From Leifsonia psychrotolerans (lineage in GTDB: Bacteria > Actinomycetota > Actinomycetes > Actinomycetales > Microbacteriaceae): a stretch of 64,000 nucleotides of DNA. The stretch spans positions 806,001 through 870,000 of the forward strand of contig NZ_JACCFM010000001.1 of assembly GCF_013410665.1 (NCBI RefSeq), given 5' to 3'. The stretch's first letter is position 1. Each line of letters starts with the position of its first letter. Positions 36,272 through 44,848 of this stretch are shown here, in pieces. The position numbers and the translations under genes were made by a program. A model generated the notes under the pieces. The model saw only the letters and a list, made by a program, of their open reading frames with translations. It was not told where the DNA came from and did not search any database.

Positions 36272-37640
36272 CACTGACGATTTTCAGAGCGACGACTGGC
36301 GTGAGGCCGGCGATGCCGTGCTCACCGCCTTGCTTCGCCGAGTCGGCGAGTCCGCTCCCCGCCCACGCCTGGAACCCACCCGTCGGGTGCTCGAATTGCT
36401 CGGCGATCCGCAGTCCGCCTACCCGGTCATTCACATCACGGGCACCAACGGAAAAACCAGCACGAGCCGCATCGCCGAGAGCATTCTGCGTGCATACGGA
36501 TTGCGGACCGGTCTGATGACCAGCCCGCACCTCGTTCGACTGAACGAGCGCATCATGATCGACGGCGTTCCGATCAGTGACGAGGCTCTGGCCGCGAACT
36601 GGGCCGACATCACGCCCTACCTGCAGATGGTCGACGCCGAGCTGATCGCTTCCGGCGACGAGCCTCTCACCTTCTTCGAAGCCTTGACCGCCCTCGCGTT
36701 TGCCAGCTTCGCCGATGCGCCGGTGGATGTCGCCGTGGTCGAGGTCGGCATGGGCGGCGAGTGGGACTCCACCAACGTGGCCGATGGGCAAGTCGCCGTC
36801 TTCACCCCCATCGCGCTCGATCACACCACGCGTCTCGGTCACACTGTCGCCGAGATCGCCCGCACCAAGTCGGGCATCATCAAGCCCGCAGCGGCCGTCG
36901 TCTCGGCGAAGCAAAGCGTCGAGGCGCGGACCGAAATCGTGCGCGCCGCCGAACTGACTGAGTCGACGCTGGCTCACGAGGGTGACGGGTTCGACGTTCT
37001 GGCCTCGCATGTCGCCGTGGGCGGGCAGCTCATCACGGTGCGCGGGCTTGCCGGCACCTACACGGATCTGTTTCTGCCGTTGTACGGTACCCACCAGGCA
37101 CAGAATGCCGCGGTCGCGATTGCGGCGGTCGAGTCGTTCCTGGGGGCCGGCACACAGCCGCTCGTCGGCGATCTTCTGACCGAAGCCTTCGCAACGGTGA
37201 CCTCGCCCGGACGCCTGCAACTCGTCGGCATTGAGCCGACCGTGCTGGTGGATGCCGCCCATAACCCGCACGGCGCCCTGGCGCTCAGCGACGCGTTGGG
37301 GGAGTATTTCGACTTCGACGAGATCGCCGTGGTCATCGGCATCCTGGCAGACAAAGACGTGCCGGGCATTGTCTCGGCTCTCGCCGCGAGGGCGACCCGT
37401 TTTCACGTCACCCAGTCGCACTCGGAACGCGCAATCCCCGCCGATGAACTCGCCGACCAGATCGCAGATCTCACGAGCGATGAGACGACCTTCCGGTTCG
37501 GCGACCTCACCGAGGCTCTCGAGGCCGCACGCGAGTGGGCTGGTCAGGCAAAGCGCCGTGCCGTCGTGGTGGCCGGGTCGATCACGCTTGTGGGCGAGGC
37601 GGTAGCCGTGGCCTCGGCCAGCGAATGGATGACGCAGTGA
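36264..37640 (+). CDS. folC: Bifunctional folylpolyglutamate/dihydrofolate synthase
   Basis: A 458-aa Mur-ligase-family enzyme adding glutamate to dihydropteroate and folates. The P-loop is TGTNGKTS (59-66), [11 protein letters not shown] is the conserved substrate-binding block, [12 protein letters not shown] and [14 protein letters not shown] carry the Mg2+ and catalytic residues, and DAAHNPHG is the C-terminal domain signature. It overlaps ileS by 8 bp and the DUF4233 gene by 4 bp, so it is translationally coupled in the ileS-folC-DUF4233-ndk unit common in actinobacteria. Confidence 0.97.
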   Translation: MSDTDDFQSDDWREAGDAVLTALLRRVGESAPRPRLEPTRRVLELLGDPQSAYPVIHITGTNGKTSTSRIAESILRAYGLRTGLMTSPHLVRLNERIMIDGVPISDEALAANWADITPYLQMVDAELIASGDEPLTFFEALTALAFASFADAPVDVAVVEVGMGGEWDSTNVADGQVAVFTPIALDHTTRLGHTVAEIARTKSGIIKPAAAVVSAKQSVEARTEIVRAAELTESTLAHEGDGFDVLASHVAVGGQLITVRGLAGTYTDLFLPLYGTHQAQNAAVAIAAVESFLGAGTQPLVGDLLTEAFATVTSPGRLQLVGIEPTVLVDAAHNPHGALALSDALGEYFDFDEIAVVIGILADKDVPGIVSALAARATRFHVTQSHSERAIPADELADQIADLTSDETTFRFGDLTEALEAAREWAGQAKRRAVVVAGSITLVGEAVAVASASEWMTQ

Positions 37641-38005
37641 GGCGCCCGGGAGCTACGCCGCGCACACCGGCGCCGCGTTCTGTGAAGCGCTCTCTCGCCT
37701 CGATCGTGCTCGGTTTCGAGGTGATCGTCGTGTTTTTGGCTGCGCTGGTGCTCTTCGGGCTGAAGGCGTTGCCACCGCTGGCTGCGCTCGGCGGCGGCGC
37801 AGTACTTCTCATCATCATGGTGGGCACTGTCGGCCTGCTGAGATTTCAGTGGGCCTATCTGATCGGCTGGGCCGTTCAGGTCATTGTGATCGCAGCGGGA
37901 TTCTTGAACCCCACACTATTTTTTGTCGGCGCTATTTTCGCGGCCATGTGGACGTACTGCATGGTCGTTGGCACGAAGTTAGATCATCAGAAGGAGAACG
38001 CATGA
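37637..38005 (+). CDS. DUF4233 membrane protein
   Basis: A ~122-aa protein with a basic N-terminus and four membrane segments (SIVLGFEVIVVFLAALVLFGL, LAALGGGAVLLIIMVGTVGLL, AYLIGWAVQVIVIAAGFL, LFFVGAIFAAMWTYCMVV). The pattern and position between folC and ndk identify DUF4233, a family of unknown function. I chose the GTG at 37637 because it overlaps the folC stop (GTGA); an ATG at 37625 is equally in frame. Its own stop overlaps the ndk start (ATGA). Confidence 0.88.
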   Translation: MRRPGATPRTPAPRSVKRSLASIVLGFEVIVVFLAALVLFGLKALPPLAALGGGAVLLIIMVGTVGLLRFQWAYLIGWAVQVIVIAAGFLNPTLFFVGAIFAAMWTYCMVVGTKLDHQKENA

Positions 38006-38424
38006 GCACCCCGATCGAAGAAACCCTGGTTCTGGTCAAGCCTGATGGAGTCGCCCGCAATCTGACCGGTGAGATTCTGCGCCGCATCGAAGCCAAGGGG
38101 TACTCCCTCGTTGATATGAAGCTGCTTCAGGCCGATCGAACGCTACTCGCGACGCACTATGCCGAGCACGAGGGCAAGCCCTTCTACGAGCCGCTCGTTG
38201 AGTTCATGGAGAGCGGCCCTATCGTCGCATTCCGAATCGCGGGAAACCGCGTGATCGAGGGTTTCCGCTGCCTGGCCGGCACCACCGATCCGACGACCGC
38301 AGCTCCCGGCACCATCCGCGGTGATCTGGCGCGTGACTGGGGACTGAAGGTTCAGCAGAACCTCGTGCACGGATCGGACTCGCCTGAGTCGGCCGCGCGT
38401 GAGCTGGCGCTCTGGTTCAAGTAG
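38002..38424 (+). CDS. ndk: Nucleoside diphosphate kinase
   Basis: A 140-aa enzyme that balances NTP pools by phosphotransfer from ATP. The active-site His is at 123 in NLVHGSDSPESA. TLVLVKPDGVARNLTGEI at the N-terminus and AAPGTIRGDLARD are standard NDK blocks. AAGGAGA precedes the ATG at 38002, which overlaps the DUF4233 stop codon. It is the last gene of the ileS-folC-DUF4233-ndk unit. Confidence 0.98.
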   Translation: MSTPIEETLVLVKPDGVARNLTGEILRRIEAKGYSLVDMKLLQADRTLLATHYAEHEGKPFYEPLVEFMESGPIVAFRIAGNRVIEGFRCLAGTTDPTTAAPGTIRGDLARDWGLKVQQNLVHGSDSPESAARELALWFK

Positions 38425-38433
38425 CCCCACCTC

Positions 38434-38492
38434 AACCCGTACAACCCGTACAACCCGTACAACCCGTACAACCCGTACAACCCGTACAACCC
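38434..38492. repeat. Tandem repeat of AACCCGTAC, six complete units
   Basis: Six perfect 9-bp copies from 38434 to 38487 plus a partial AACCC. It lies 10 bp after the ndk stop codon in the gap between convergent genes. The perfect identity suggests recent expansion by slippage. Confidence 0.95.
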
Positions 38493-38512
38493 CCAACCCT
38501 CAAGCAACGTTT

Positions 38513-38573
38513 CGCGAAATCGGAGTTGTGGTTGTTCTCACAGCGTGAGAACGACCACAACTCCGATTTCGCG
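38513..38573. repeat. 61-bp near-perfect palindrome between ndk and the VKOR gene
   Basis: Two 29-bp arms (38513-38541 and 38545-38573) around a 3-nt loop differ at a single G-T position. Each arm begins or ends with CGCGAAATCGGAGTTGTGG or its complement. It is placed between convergent genes and could act as a bidirectional terminator, but no T-run flanks it. A dispersed palindromic element is the alternative. Confidence 0.9.
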
Positions 38574-38586
38574 TGAAGGGGTGGAG

Positions 38587-39189
38587 CTAGAGGCGACCCA
38601 GCGCATCCATCTTCAGTTGCGCCACGACGGCGAAGATGAGGTAGCAGACGACAGTGATCACGAGAATCCAGGAGTAGGCCGCGGCCGCGCGCCGTCTGAC
38701 GGATGCCGATGCCGGAATATGGCCTTCCTTGAGGCTGTACAGCGTGACAGCCCAGAACGTGGGGATGGTCACGGCCCAGGTCACCATGCACCACGGGCAG
38801 AGCACGTCGAGCACGAAGATGCTCTGGGCGATGAGCCAGATCACGAAGGCCAGCGCCGCCCAGACGCCTGCGGTGAACAGAATCCAGAACCACCGGGCGA
38901 ATCGGGCACCCGCCAAGATGGCCATGCCGATGGTGATGACGACGCTCCAGGCGGCGAGTCCGATCAGCGGATTGGGAAAGCCGAAAAGGGCCCCCTGCCA
39001 CGATGCGAGATTCTTGCTGCAGCCGATCAGGACACTGAAATTGCAGGAGAGTTGCGAGTCCGGGTTCTGCAACACATGAATCTTGTCGAGGGTGAGCGCA
39101 AAGGCTGCTGCGAAAGCGATCGCACCGCCGATAACGAGAAAAATACCGAGGCCGCGCGTGCGCGTGAGGGGTTCGCTGGGAGGCACCAT
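38587..39189 (-). CDS. Vitamin K epoxide reductase family protein
   Basis: A 200-aa VKOR homologue with four to five membrane spans. Bacterial VKORs re-oxidise DsbA-like thiol oxidases using quinone. The loop cysteines are Cys49 and Cys57 (SQLSCNFSVLIGCSKNL) and the active CxxC is Cys131/Cys134 (VLCPWCMV); the loop Ser/Trp and the WQGALFGFPNPLIG segment also fit. No DsbA-like fusion or neighbour is present. The ATG at 39189 reads divergently from the rne leader. Confidence 0.93.
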   Translation of the reverse strand: MVPPSEPLTRTRGLGIFLVIGGAIAFAAAFALTLDKIHVLQNPDSQLSCNFSVLIGCSKNLASWQGALFGFPNPLIGLAAWSVVITIGMAILAGARFARWFWILFTAGVWAALAFVIWLIAQSIFVLDVLCPWCMVTWAVTIPTFWAVTLYSLKEGHIPASASVRRRAAAAYSWILVITVVCYLIFAVVAQLKMDALGRL

Positions 39190-39467
39190 CGGATTATGTC
39201 ACGCGCCGCGCGCACGATCGTGCGTTTGCATGCGATAATCGAGGAAGTCACCCGAGCCGCGCTCGGGTAGACCCCAAAGAAGGCTTAATGGGCTGAAATC
39301 GCCCAGATTCATTGGTCCCACGACCAAAGGTATTAGCAACCAGAGCCCAGAGCCGGTTGCAGACGAAATTAGGATTCGCGGGGGAAACGCGTAAGCGTTG
39401 CCGTCGCACGAGAGAGTACCCGGATGGGTGGCGCGGTTGCCCATACCGGTCAAGGAGCACACCAGTG
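39190..39467 (+). promoter_or_regulatory. Long structured leader upstream of rne
   Basis: This 278-bp gap holds no gene. A -10-like GATAAT is at 39234-39239, though no clear -35 is seen. A perfect hairpin follows, ACCCGAGC-CGC-GCTCGGGT (39250-39268). Further small stems (GCAACC/GGTTGC, AACGC/GCGTT) lie in 39330-39405. A transcript from the upstream -10 would carry a ~220-nt folded 5' UTR. In other bacteria RNase E autoregulates through its own leader. Confidence 0.5.
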
Positions 39468-42029
39468 ATGGTGGAAGACAACGAAATCAAGAAGCGCAAG
39501 GGCCTCTTCGGCACGCGCAAGTCCGCACGCAAAACCGCACCGGTTGAGCAGTCCATGATCGCGCAGCCCGCGGTCGCGCAGCCCGCGGTCGCGCAGCCCG
39601 CGGTTGAGCAGCCGCCGGTCGAGCAACGGGTGGCCACTGCTGCACGCGAAGAGAATCCTGAATCAACGCAGGAGAACGTCGAGCCGAGCACGTCGAGTGC
39701 CCCGGCCGGCTTGGGGGGCACCAGTGTGGCCGAAGCCGTCGAGGCGACCCCAGACGTCGTGACGCCGCCGGAGGCACCGGTTCGCCGGCCCACGACGTCG
39801 CTGATCTTTCAGGCGCCGGACATCCTGCCGCTCCCACCGCGGAGCAGCACTCGCCGGGACGACTTCGATGACGAAGAATCGTCGACGGTTCGTCGTCGTG
39901 CCCGCCGCCGTTCGGGCGACGAGAGCCGTTCGGGCTCCGACGACCCGGCGAATACCGTGGTCAAGGTGCGTACTCCGCGCGAACCGGAGCTGATCACCGA
40001 ACCCCAGCGCATCAAGGGCTCCACCCGGCTCGAAGCCAAGAAACAGCGACGTCGTGACGGTCGCGATGCGGGGCGTCGCCGCCCCGTCATCACGGAAGCC
40101 GAGTTCCTGGCTCGTCGTGAATCGGTCGACCGAGCCATGGTTGTGCGTGCCAAGCACAACAAGATTCAAATCGGCGTTCTCGAAGATGGCGTGTTGGTCG
40201 AGCACTACGTGGCCAAGAACCAAGACGCATCACTGATCGGGAACGTCTACCTCGGCAAGGTGCAAAACGTTCTTCCCAGCATGGAAGCGGCGTTCGTTGA
40301 TATCGGACGCGGCCGCAACGCTGTGCTCTACTCCGGTGAGGTCGACTGGGAAGCTGCAGCCGAGAACTCTCCGGGGGGCAGCCAAGCCCGCCGCATCGAA
40401 CTTGCGCTGAAGCCCGGCGACAAGGTGCTGGTTCAGGTCACCAAGGACCCCGTTGGTCACAAGGGGGCCCGTCTCACCAGTCAGATCTCGCTGCCCGGCC
40501 GCTACCTCGTTTACGTTCCCAACGGTTCGATGAACGGCATCAGCCGCAAGCTTCCCGACACCGAACGCGCACGCCTGAAGAAGATCCTCAAGGAAGTGCT
40601 GCCGGAGAACGTCGGCGTAATCGTGCGCACGGCGGCCGAAGGCGCAACCGACGAGCAACTGGCTCTCGATGTGAACCGACTGACGTCGCAGTGGGCGATC
40701 ATCAGCTCGATGGTCGAGAACGTGCAAGCCCCGGCGCTTCTGCACAGCGAACCCGATCTGCTCATCAAGATTGTGCGTGATGTCTTCAACGAAGATTTCC
40801 ACAAAATGGTCATCTCGGGTGAAGACTCCCGCGAGGTCATCGAAAGCTATGTGCGCCAGGTTGCCCCGGATTTGATGGAACGCATCGAGAAGTACGACAA
40901 CCCGACGCAGGACGCGTTCGACGAGTACCGCATCTCGGAGCAGATTGAGAAGGCGCTGGACCGCAAGGTATGGCTGCCGTCCGGTGGATCGCTGGTGATC
41001 GACCGCACCGAAGCCATGACGGTGGTCGATGTCAACACGGGCAAGTTCGTCGGTTCCGGCGGAAACCTGGAAGAGACCGTCACCAAGAACAACCTCGAGG
41101 CTGCCGAAGAGATCGTGCGTCAGCTTCGCCTGCGAGACATCGGCGGCATCATCGTCGTGGACTTCATCGATATGGTGCTCGAGTCGAACCGCGACCTCGT
41201 GTTGCGTCGCCTAATCGAGTGCTTGAGCCGCGACCGCACCAAGCACCAGGTGGCCGAGGTCACCTCGCTCGGACTCGTGCAGATGACGCGCAAGAAGTTG
41301 GGTCTCGGCCTGCTCGAGTCGTTCAGCGAAAACTGTGAAGTCTGCGCGGGACGAGGAATCATCGTGCACCACGACCCCGTGGTGAAGCACCGTCAGACCG
41401 CTCAGCCTGCGATCGAACGACGCCCGCGGGGCAGGTCCGGCACTAGCAGCAGCAACGGGACTAACAGCAATAACAGCAATAACGGCAACAGCGGCAACGG
41501 TGGAAACACTAACGGTGGTAATAACAGCCGCTCCGAGTCGAACGCTGCGCAGAACACCGCCGCTCCGGCGGGGGTCGAGGCGCCCAAGGGCAGCAACGGA
41601 ACCCACGGAATCACCGAGGACGCCAAGCACGCTTTGGCGCTGATCGCCGCCAGCACGATTACCCACACCGGCTCGATTCCGGTCGTCGCTGCCGGAGCGC
41701 GCACCGAGCCGACGTCGGAGACTCAGGGCGCAGCAGTAGCGAAGGCTCCGGTCGATGCTCCGCCCGCGAGCGTTGTCGAGACCGAATCGGAGTCAGTCGA
41801 GATTCTCGACATCCCGGTTCGCAAGTCGCAGCGCAATAAGCGCCCCGTGAGCAAGCAGGTCACCGATCAGCTGCTCGACTCGGTGCTTGAGGCGCTTCCC
41901 GAGCCCAAACAGCCCGGTCAAGGGCGTTCGCGCAGCCGCCGGGTGACGACGGCCGGCGGTTCGACGGCGGGTGGGTCGACGCAGGCCGCCCAGCCGATCA
42001 TCGCTCCGGTGGGAGAGTCGAAGAACTAG
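39468..42029 (+). CDS. rne: Ribonuclease E/G family protein
   Basis: An 853-aa endoribonuclease central to mRNA decay and rRNA/tRNA processing. An N-terminal ~200-residue disordered, charged region with VAQPA repeats precedes the S1 domain (LIGNVYLGKVQNVLPSMEAA, FVDIGRGRNAVLY). The DNase I-like catalytic core has Asp521 (TVVDVNTGKF) and Asp565 (IVVDFIDM), and the zinc link is Cys623/Cys626 (CEVCAGRG). The C-terminal ~215 residues are disordered, including an Asn/Gly/Ser-rich tract near 41440-41535. ATG 39468 is preferred; GTG 39465 lies 7 nt after AGGAG and is possible. Confidence 0.96.
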   Translation: MVEDNEIKKRKGLFGTRKSARKTAPVEQSMIAQPAVAQPAVAQPAVEQPPVEQRVATAAREENPESTQENVEPSTSSAPAGLGGTSVAEAVEATPDVVTPPEAPVRRPTTSLIFQAPDILPLPPRSSTRRDDFDDEESSTVRRRARRRSGDESRSGSDDPANTVVKVRTPREPELITEPQRIKGSTRLEAKKQRRRDGRDAGRRRPVITEAEFLARRESVDRAMVVRAKHNKIQIGVLEDGVLVEHYVAKNQDASLIGNVYLGKVQNVLPSMEAAFVDIGRGRNAVLYSGEVDWEAAAENSPGGSQARRIELALKPGDKVLVQVTKDPVGHKGARLTSQISLPGRYLVYVPNGSMNGISRKLPDTERARLKKILKEVLPENVGVIVRTAAEGATDEQLALDVNRLTSQWAIISSMVENVQAPALLHSEPDLLIKIVRDVFNEDFHKMVISGEDSREVIESYVRQVAPDLMERIEKYDNPTQDAFDEYRISEQIEKALDRKVWLPSGGSLVIDRTEAMTVVDVNTGKFVGSGGNLEETVTKNNLEAAEEIVRQLRLRDIGGIIVVDFIDMVLESNRDLVLRRLIECLSRDRTKHQVAEVTSLGLVQMTRKKLGLGLLESFSENCEVCAGRGIIVHHDPVVKHRQTAQPAIERRPRGRSGTSSSNGTNSNNSNNGNSGNGGNTNGGNNSRSESNAAQNTAAPAGVEAPKGSNGTHGITEDAKHALALIAASTITHTGSIPVVAAGARTEPTSETQGAAVAKAPVDAPPASVVETESESVEILDIPVRKSQRNKRPVSKQVTDQLLDSVLEALPEPKQPGQGRSRSRRVTTAGGSTAGGSTQAAQPIIAPVGESKN

Positions 42030-42054
42030 ATCGACCGACGACGCCGGTAACGGC

Positions 42055-42098
42055 ACACATGCGGGTCCCGGTGTTCACGTGGGCCCGCATGTGTCATT
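42055..42098 (+). terminator. Terminator between rne and the convergent DUF4031 gene
   Basis: ACACATGCGGG (42055-42065) pairs with CCCGCATGTGT (42084-42094), extended by CCC/GGG inside, followed by CATTT. It may work in both directions. Confidence 0.75.
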
Positions 42099-42114
42099 TC
42101 CGCGGCAGCCGCGT

Positions 42115-42396
42115 TCAGGAGCGGGGGAGGCCCCGACGTTGCTTGGCCGTGATTCGTAAACCGCTCTGACGCAGTCGAGTGACGAGTTCCCGGATGGTCA
42201 CGGGAAGCGCTCCACCGGCCACCAGGGCCGCGTAGCGCGCCTCGGGTACGTCGTAATGGTCCAGATCGAATGCGCGCCGTGGAATACCCTGTCGCGCCGC
42301 GAACGAATGAAGTTCCTCCAGCGAGGAATCACTGACAAGATGGGACCAGAGCGTGTTGTGAGCGGGCCACAGTGGTTTGTCGATCAACACGGTCAT
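42115..42396 (-). CDS. DUF4031 domain protein
   Basis: A 93-aa protein. MTVLIDKPLWPAHNTLWSHL at the start, SLEELHSFAARQGIPRRAFD and DLDHYDVPEARYAAL match the DUF4031 family, short actinobacterial and proteobacterial proteins with conserved His and Asp residues and no established function. I use the ATG at 42396, where the family begins; a longer in-frame reading adds unrelated residues. It converges on rne and is divergent from rplU. Confidence 0.88.
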   Translation of the reverse strand: MTVLIDKPLWPAHNTLWSHLVSDSSLEELHSFAARQGIPRRAFDLDHYDVPEARYAALVAGGALPVTIRELVTRLRQSGLRITAKQRRGLPRS

Positions 42397-42423
42397 ATTT
42401 GAATTGTACGGATGCCTGTCGGT

Positions 42424-42453
42424 TTGACCGAGGGGCATTTGGTCAGCTAAAGT
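42424..42453 (+). promoter_or_regulatory. Putative promoter of rplU-rpmA and leader
   Basis: TTGACC (42424-42429) and TAAAGT (42448-42453), 18-bp spacer. The leader of ~140 nt to rplU contains a GAGCC/GGCTC hairpin at 42517-42531. No known L21-leader motif could be confirmed by eye. Confidence 0.4.
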
Positions 42454-42599
42454 TGACCCTTGGTGTGTGTTGGACTTTTAGGTTCACGCTTTCGCCAAGG
42501 TTTTCTGAAAAGAAATGAGCCGATTCGGCTCGTTCATCCCAGTGACTTTCCACAATAGGAATCGGGACCCCCCGGCTCCCCAGAGATAGGTACGTTAAA

Positions 42600-42908
42600 G
42601 TGGTTTACGCAGTTGTGCGCGCCGGTGGCCGGCAGGAGAAGGTAGAGGTCGGAACCATCGTTACGATGGACCGAATCAAGGCTGACAAGGACGGCATCGT
42701 CGAGCTGGCCGCCGTGCTTCTCGTCGACGGCGACAAGATCACCACCGACTCCAAGTCACTGGCTCAGGTCAAGGTCACCGCCGAGGTTTTGAACGACCTC
42801 CGTGGCCCGAAGATCGTTATCCAGAAGTTCAAGAACAAGACCGGTTACAAGAAGCGTCAGGGGCACCGTCAGGAGCTCACTCGCGTTCAGATCACCGGCA
42901 TCGCCTAG
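42600..42908 (+). CDS. rplU: 50S ribosomal protein L21
   Basis: A 102-aa large-subunit protein. [18 protein letters not shown] at the start and the C-terminal [21 protein letters not shown] with TRVQITGI are the L21 signature. The GTG at 42600 is preceded by AGATAGG. The rpmA start lies 18 bp downstream, giving the standard rplU-rpmA-obg order. Confidence 0.98.
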   Translation: MVYAVVRAGGRQEKVEVGTIVTMDRIKADKDGIVELAAVLLVDGDKITTDSKSLAQVKVTAEVLNDLRGPKIVIQKFKNKTGYKKRQGHRQELTRVQITGIA

Positions 42909-42926
42909 GCCTGAGGAGCAAGACAG

Positions 42927-43184
42927 ATGGCACACAAAAAAGGTGCGAGTTCCACTCGCAACGGTCGTGACTCGAACGCACAGCGCCTCGGCGTGAAGCG
43001 CTTCGGCGGTCAGGTTGTCAGCGCGGGCGAGATCATCGTCCGTCAGCGTGGCACCCACTTCCACCCCGGCGTGAACGTCGGACGTGGTGGCGATGACACG
43101 CTGTTCGCTCTCGAAGCTGGCGCAGTTCAGTTCGGTGCAAAGGGCGGCCGCAAGGTCGTCAACATTGTGGTGGCTGCCGAATAG
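42927..43184 (+). CDS. rpmA: 50S ribosomal protein L27
   Basis: An 85-aa protein whose N-terminus reaches the peptidyl-transferase centre. [20 protein letters not shown] and VIVRQRGT-type residues ([14 protein letters not shown]) are standard L27. No N-terminal extension like that of Firmicutes is present. A strong hairpin with a T-run follows before obg. Confidence 0.98.
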   Translation: MAHKKGASSTRNGRDSNAQRLGVKRFGGQVVSAGEIIVRQRGTHFHPGVNVGRGGDDTLFALEAGAVQFGAKGGRKVVNIVVAAE

Positions 43185-43201
43185 GCATCCACTTGTTCTA
43201 A

Positions 43202-43240
43202 ACGTGAGGGCGGGCTTCGGCTCGCCCTTACGTATTTTTT
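43202..43240 (+). terminator. Terminator or attenuator between rpmA and obg
   Basis: ACGTGAGGGCG and CGCCCTTACGT form a stem capped by GCTTCGGC, followed by TATTTTTT. It ends 25 bp before obg, so the GTPase may be expressed by read-through. Confidence 0.85.
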
Positions 43241-43264
43241 CGCCACCTGAAAGGGGCACACCAC

Positions 43265-44848
43265 ATGGCCACATTCGTTGACCAGGTCACGCTGCACTTG
43301 CGAGCGGGCAACGGAGGAGACGGCTGTGTGTCGGTGAAGCGAGAGAAGTTCAAGCCTCTCGCCGGCCCAGACGGCGGTAACGGCGGCAGCGGGGGAGACC
43401 TTGTTCTCGTTGCAGACCCGCAGGTCACCACGCTTCTCGGCTACCACCGTGCACCCCACCGCACCTCCGACAACGGCGGTCCGGGTATGGGCGACCACCG
43501 GAACGGCCACAACGGAGAGATTCGCGAGCTGGCCGTTCCTCTGGGCACGGTTGTCAAAGACGTCGACGGCAACGAGCTCATGGATATGTCTGAGCCGGGC
43601 CAACGTCTCGTCGTCGCTCCCGGCGGCCAGGGTGGGCTCGGCAATGCCGCACTCGCGTCGACCAAGCGCAAGGCCCCCGGCTTCGCGCTTCTCGGCACGC
43701 TCGGTTGGGAAGGCGACGTTTACCTCGAGCTGAAGACCGTTGCTGATGTCGCACTCGTGGGCTACCCATCGGCCGGAAAATCCAGCCTCATCGCCTCGAT
43801 GTCGGCCGCGCGTCCCAAGATCGCCGACTACCCGTTCACGACCCTGCAGCCGAATCTCGGCGTCGTACAGGCCGGTGAATCCCGTTACACCATTGCTGAC
43901 GTGCCTGGGCTGATTGAGGGTGCCAGCGAGGGCAAGGGACTCGGCCTCGAATTCCTGCGCCACGTCGAACGCTGCACCGCCTTGCTGCACGTGCTCGACT
44001 GCGCCACGCTCGACCCGGGACGCGACCCGATCAGCGATCTCGACATCATCCTCGGCGAGTTGGCCGCCTACCCGGTTCCCGACGGCCAAAAGCCGCTCCT
44101 TGAGCGTCCGCAGCTGATCGCCCTGAACAAGATCGACGTGCCCGAGGCCCGCGAACTGGCCGAATTCCTGCGCCCTGACCTCGAAGCGCGTGGCTACCGC
44201 GTCTTCTTGATCTCGACTGTCACGCACGAGGGCCTCAAGCAGCTCAACTACGCATTGGCCGAGACCGTGGAAGTCGGACGCGTTGAGCGTGCCGCCGTCG
44301 AGGCGAAGAAGCCGCGCATTGTTTTGCGCCCGACCGCCGTCGACGACGGCGGATTCGAGGTCAAGGTCGAGGGTGGTTCGTTCGGAAACATCTACCGGAT
44401 CGTCGGTACGAAGCCCGAGCGTTGGGTCATGCAGACCAACTTCACCAACGACGAGGCCGTCGGCTTCCTCGCGGACCGTCTGGCCAAGCTCGGCGTCGAG
44501 AACGAACTGTTCAAGGCCGGAGCCGTTGCCGGTTCAACCGTCATCATCGGTCCGGGCCACGGCGTCGTCTTCGACTGGGAGCCCACCCTGACCTCGACCG
44601 CGGAACTCATCACCGCGCCACGTGGCACGGACACGCGTCTCGACGAGTCGACCCGCCGCACCAGCAATCAGCGTCGTGAAGAGTACTTCGCCCGCATGGA
44701 CGCGAAGGCTGCAGCGCGGGCGGAGCTCATTCGTGAGCGCGAGCAGGGTCTGTGGCTGAGCGATGGAGAAGAATTCTCCGGGGCACAGGTCGGCGCCGCC
44801 GATTCTGCATCCGCATCCGCAGCCGGCCCGGAGGGCGACTCGGAGTGA
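43265..44848 (+). CDS. obg: GTPase Obg
   Basis: A 527-aa Obg-family GTPase involved in 50S assembly and stress signalling. The glycine-rich OBG fold (about 1-158) includes [20 protein letters not shown] and [15 protein letters not shown]. The G domain starts with [10 protein letters not shown] (166-175), then DVPGLIEGA (G3) and NKID (G4). The actinobacterial OCT domain follows (about 340-430) and the C-terminal tail is charged and low in complexity. It overlaps proB by four bases. Confidence 0.97.
   Translation: MATFVDQVTLHLRAGNGGDGCVSVKREKFKPLAGPDGGNGGSGGDLVLVADPQVTTLLGYHRAPHRTSDNGGPGMGDHRNGHNGEIRELAVPLGTVVKDVDGNELMDMSEPGQRLVVAPGGQGGLGNAALASTKRKAPGFALLGTLGWEGDVYLELKTVADVALVGYPSAGKSSLIASMSAARPKIADYPFTTLQPNLGVVQAGESRYTIADVPGLIEGASEGKGLGLEFLRHVERCTALLHVLDCATLDPGRDPISDLDIILGELAAYPVPDGQKPLLERPQLIALNKIDVPEARELAEFLRPDLEARGYRVFLISTVTHEGLKQLNYALAETVEVGRVERAAVEAKKPRIVLRPTAVDDGGFEVKVEGGSFGNIYRIVGTKPERWVMQTNFTNDEAVGFLADRLAKLGVENELFKAGAVAGSTVIIGPGHGVVFDWEPTLTSTAELITAPRGTDTRLDESTRRTSNQRREEYFARMDAKAAARAELIREREQGLWLSDGEEFSGAQVGAADSASASAAGPEGDSE

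Noticed and set aside
37849-38001. N-terminal extension of Ndk in the same frame
   Set aside because: It overlaps the DUF4233 gene; the ATG at 38002 has AAGGAGA and fits the family N-terminus.
38434-38492. Short CRISPR-like array
   Set aside because: The units are 9 bp, contiguous and without spacers; no cas genes in the window.
38143-38496. Minus-strand ORF with VRV repeats over ndk
   Set aside because: The repeats are a translation of the 9-bp tandem array and the rest is antisense to ndk.
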